A stretch of DNA of 13,894 bases from JAPUDQ01 sp039916485 (GTDB taxonomy: Bacteria; Patescibacteriota; Saccharimonadia; Saccharimonadales; Saccharimonadaceae), in contig JBDSLH010000039.1 in NCBI GenBank assembly GCA_039916485.1, positions 1 through 13,894 on the forward strand, given 5' to 3'. How positions within the stretch are numbered: the stretch's first letter is position 1; every line of letters begins with the position of its first letter. The position numbers and the translations under genes are program-made. The notes under the pieces were generated by a model, which saw only the letters and a list, made by a program, of their open reading frames with translations, was not told the DNA's origin and made no database searches. Positions 13,440-13,894 of this stretch are shown one piece after another.

Positions 13440-13894
13440 TTATATGTCAATCTTGAGTTCTGATATATCTTTTGCATCATCTACACTATAGTCACCAACA
13501 CTCGTGCGCCGTAACTGAGTACAATATGCACTCGTCTCAAGTGCCTTGCCAATATCCTCGCCGAGTGTACGGATATATGTCCCACTACTGACATGCGCTC
13601 GGATTTTTAACTCAGGGTATGCGTAATCGATCAAATCGAGCGCGTACACGGTAACCCGTCGAGATGGCATGTCGACGGTTTTCCCTGCGCGTGCAAGCTT
13701 ATATGCCCGTTGGCCATTGATTTTGATAGCGCTGTGCATCGGTGGTATCTGGGTAATCTCCCCAACGAACTGCACCAAAGCTTTTTCGACATCTTTCAGT
13801 GTTGGCTTTTCGCTTGAAACATCACTGATCTCACCCTCTGGATCACCTGTCGTACTGGTCTGGCCAAGTTTGATAGTCGCTTCGTATACTTTGT
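13440..13894 (-). CDS. truB: tRNA pseudouridine-55 synthase TruB, partial (5' end beyond window)
   Basis: TruB makes pseudouridine 55 in the tRNA T-loop. The frame stays open to the window edge, so the N-terminal part with the catalytic Asp is missing. Visible are KVYEATIKLGQTSTTGDPEG (just past the catalytic region), PPMHSAIKINGQRAYKLAR and the conserved SSGTYIRTLGEDIGKAL, followed by QLRRTSVGDYSVDDA. The protein then stops within about ten residues (ISELKIDI), where most bacterial TruB proteins continue into a C-terminal PUA or related domain. This is therefore a minimal form. It is the upstream visible gene of the truB-orf226-rpsO operon. Confidence 0.93.
   Translation of the reverse strand, partial: KVYEATIKLGQTSTTGDPEGEISDVSSEKPTLKDVEKALVQFVGEITQIPPMHSAIKINGQRAYKLARAGKTVDMPSRRVTVYALDLIDYAYPELKIRAHVSSGTYIRTLGEDIGKALETSAYCTQLRRTSVGDYSVDDAKDISELKIDI

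Noticed and set aside
1..13894. CRISPR array, insertion sequence or transposon ends
   Set aside because: No regularly spaced direct repeats, transposase frames or paired terminal repeats with target duplications were seen.

Overview
The window looks like a piece of a small-genome bacterial chromosome, most likely a Saccharibacteria (TM7, Candidate Phyla Radiation) or a close relative. The evidence is the gene set (truB, rpsO, pnp, an RNase J with a long basic N-terminal tail, ftsK), the compact gene sizes and the moderate GC of the core genes. This assignment is an inference from gene content, not from a marker-gene tree. The standard code fits: several genes stop with TGA and no in-frame TGA is read through. 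No tRNA, rRNA, insertion sequence or CRISPR array was found.

Layout. Positions 1-314 (minus) hold the 5' part of an unrecognised gene. After it come a GC-rich orphan gene (554-979, plus), ftsK (1066-3291, minus), a second GC-rich orphan (3459-3908, plus), and RNase J (3987-6104, minus). A pair of small GC-rich membrane-protein genes follows (6381-6644 and 6711-6929, minus), then an APH-like kinase (7051-7938), a family-4-like uracil-DNA glycosylase (7931-8515), a 47-residue cationic small ORF (8531-8674) and PNPase (8740-10848), all minus. A Nudix hydrolase (10954-11427, plus) and a GC-rich secreted orphan (11703-12080, plus) separate pnp from the truB - unknown 226-residue protein - rpsO operon (12429-13894, minus).

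Functionally the core is RNA processing and translation (PNPase 3'-5' decay, RNase J, pseudouridine synthase TruB, ribosomal protein S15), chromosome segregation (FtsK) and nucleotide or DNA sanitation (UDG, Nudix). Five small genes of a different character sit in the gaps between core genes as four units. They have GC-rich codons, strong Shine-Dalgarno sites, their own AT-rich sigma70-type promoters with exact 17-bp spacers, and in most cases stable hairpins in the leader or after the stop. None resembles a family I recognise. These compositional islands are the main point of interest. They could be genes acquired from a GC-rich (for example actinobacterial) partner or phage and fitted with local promoters.
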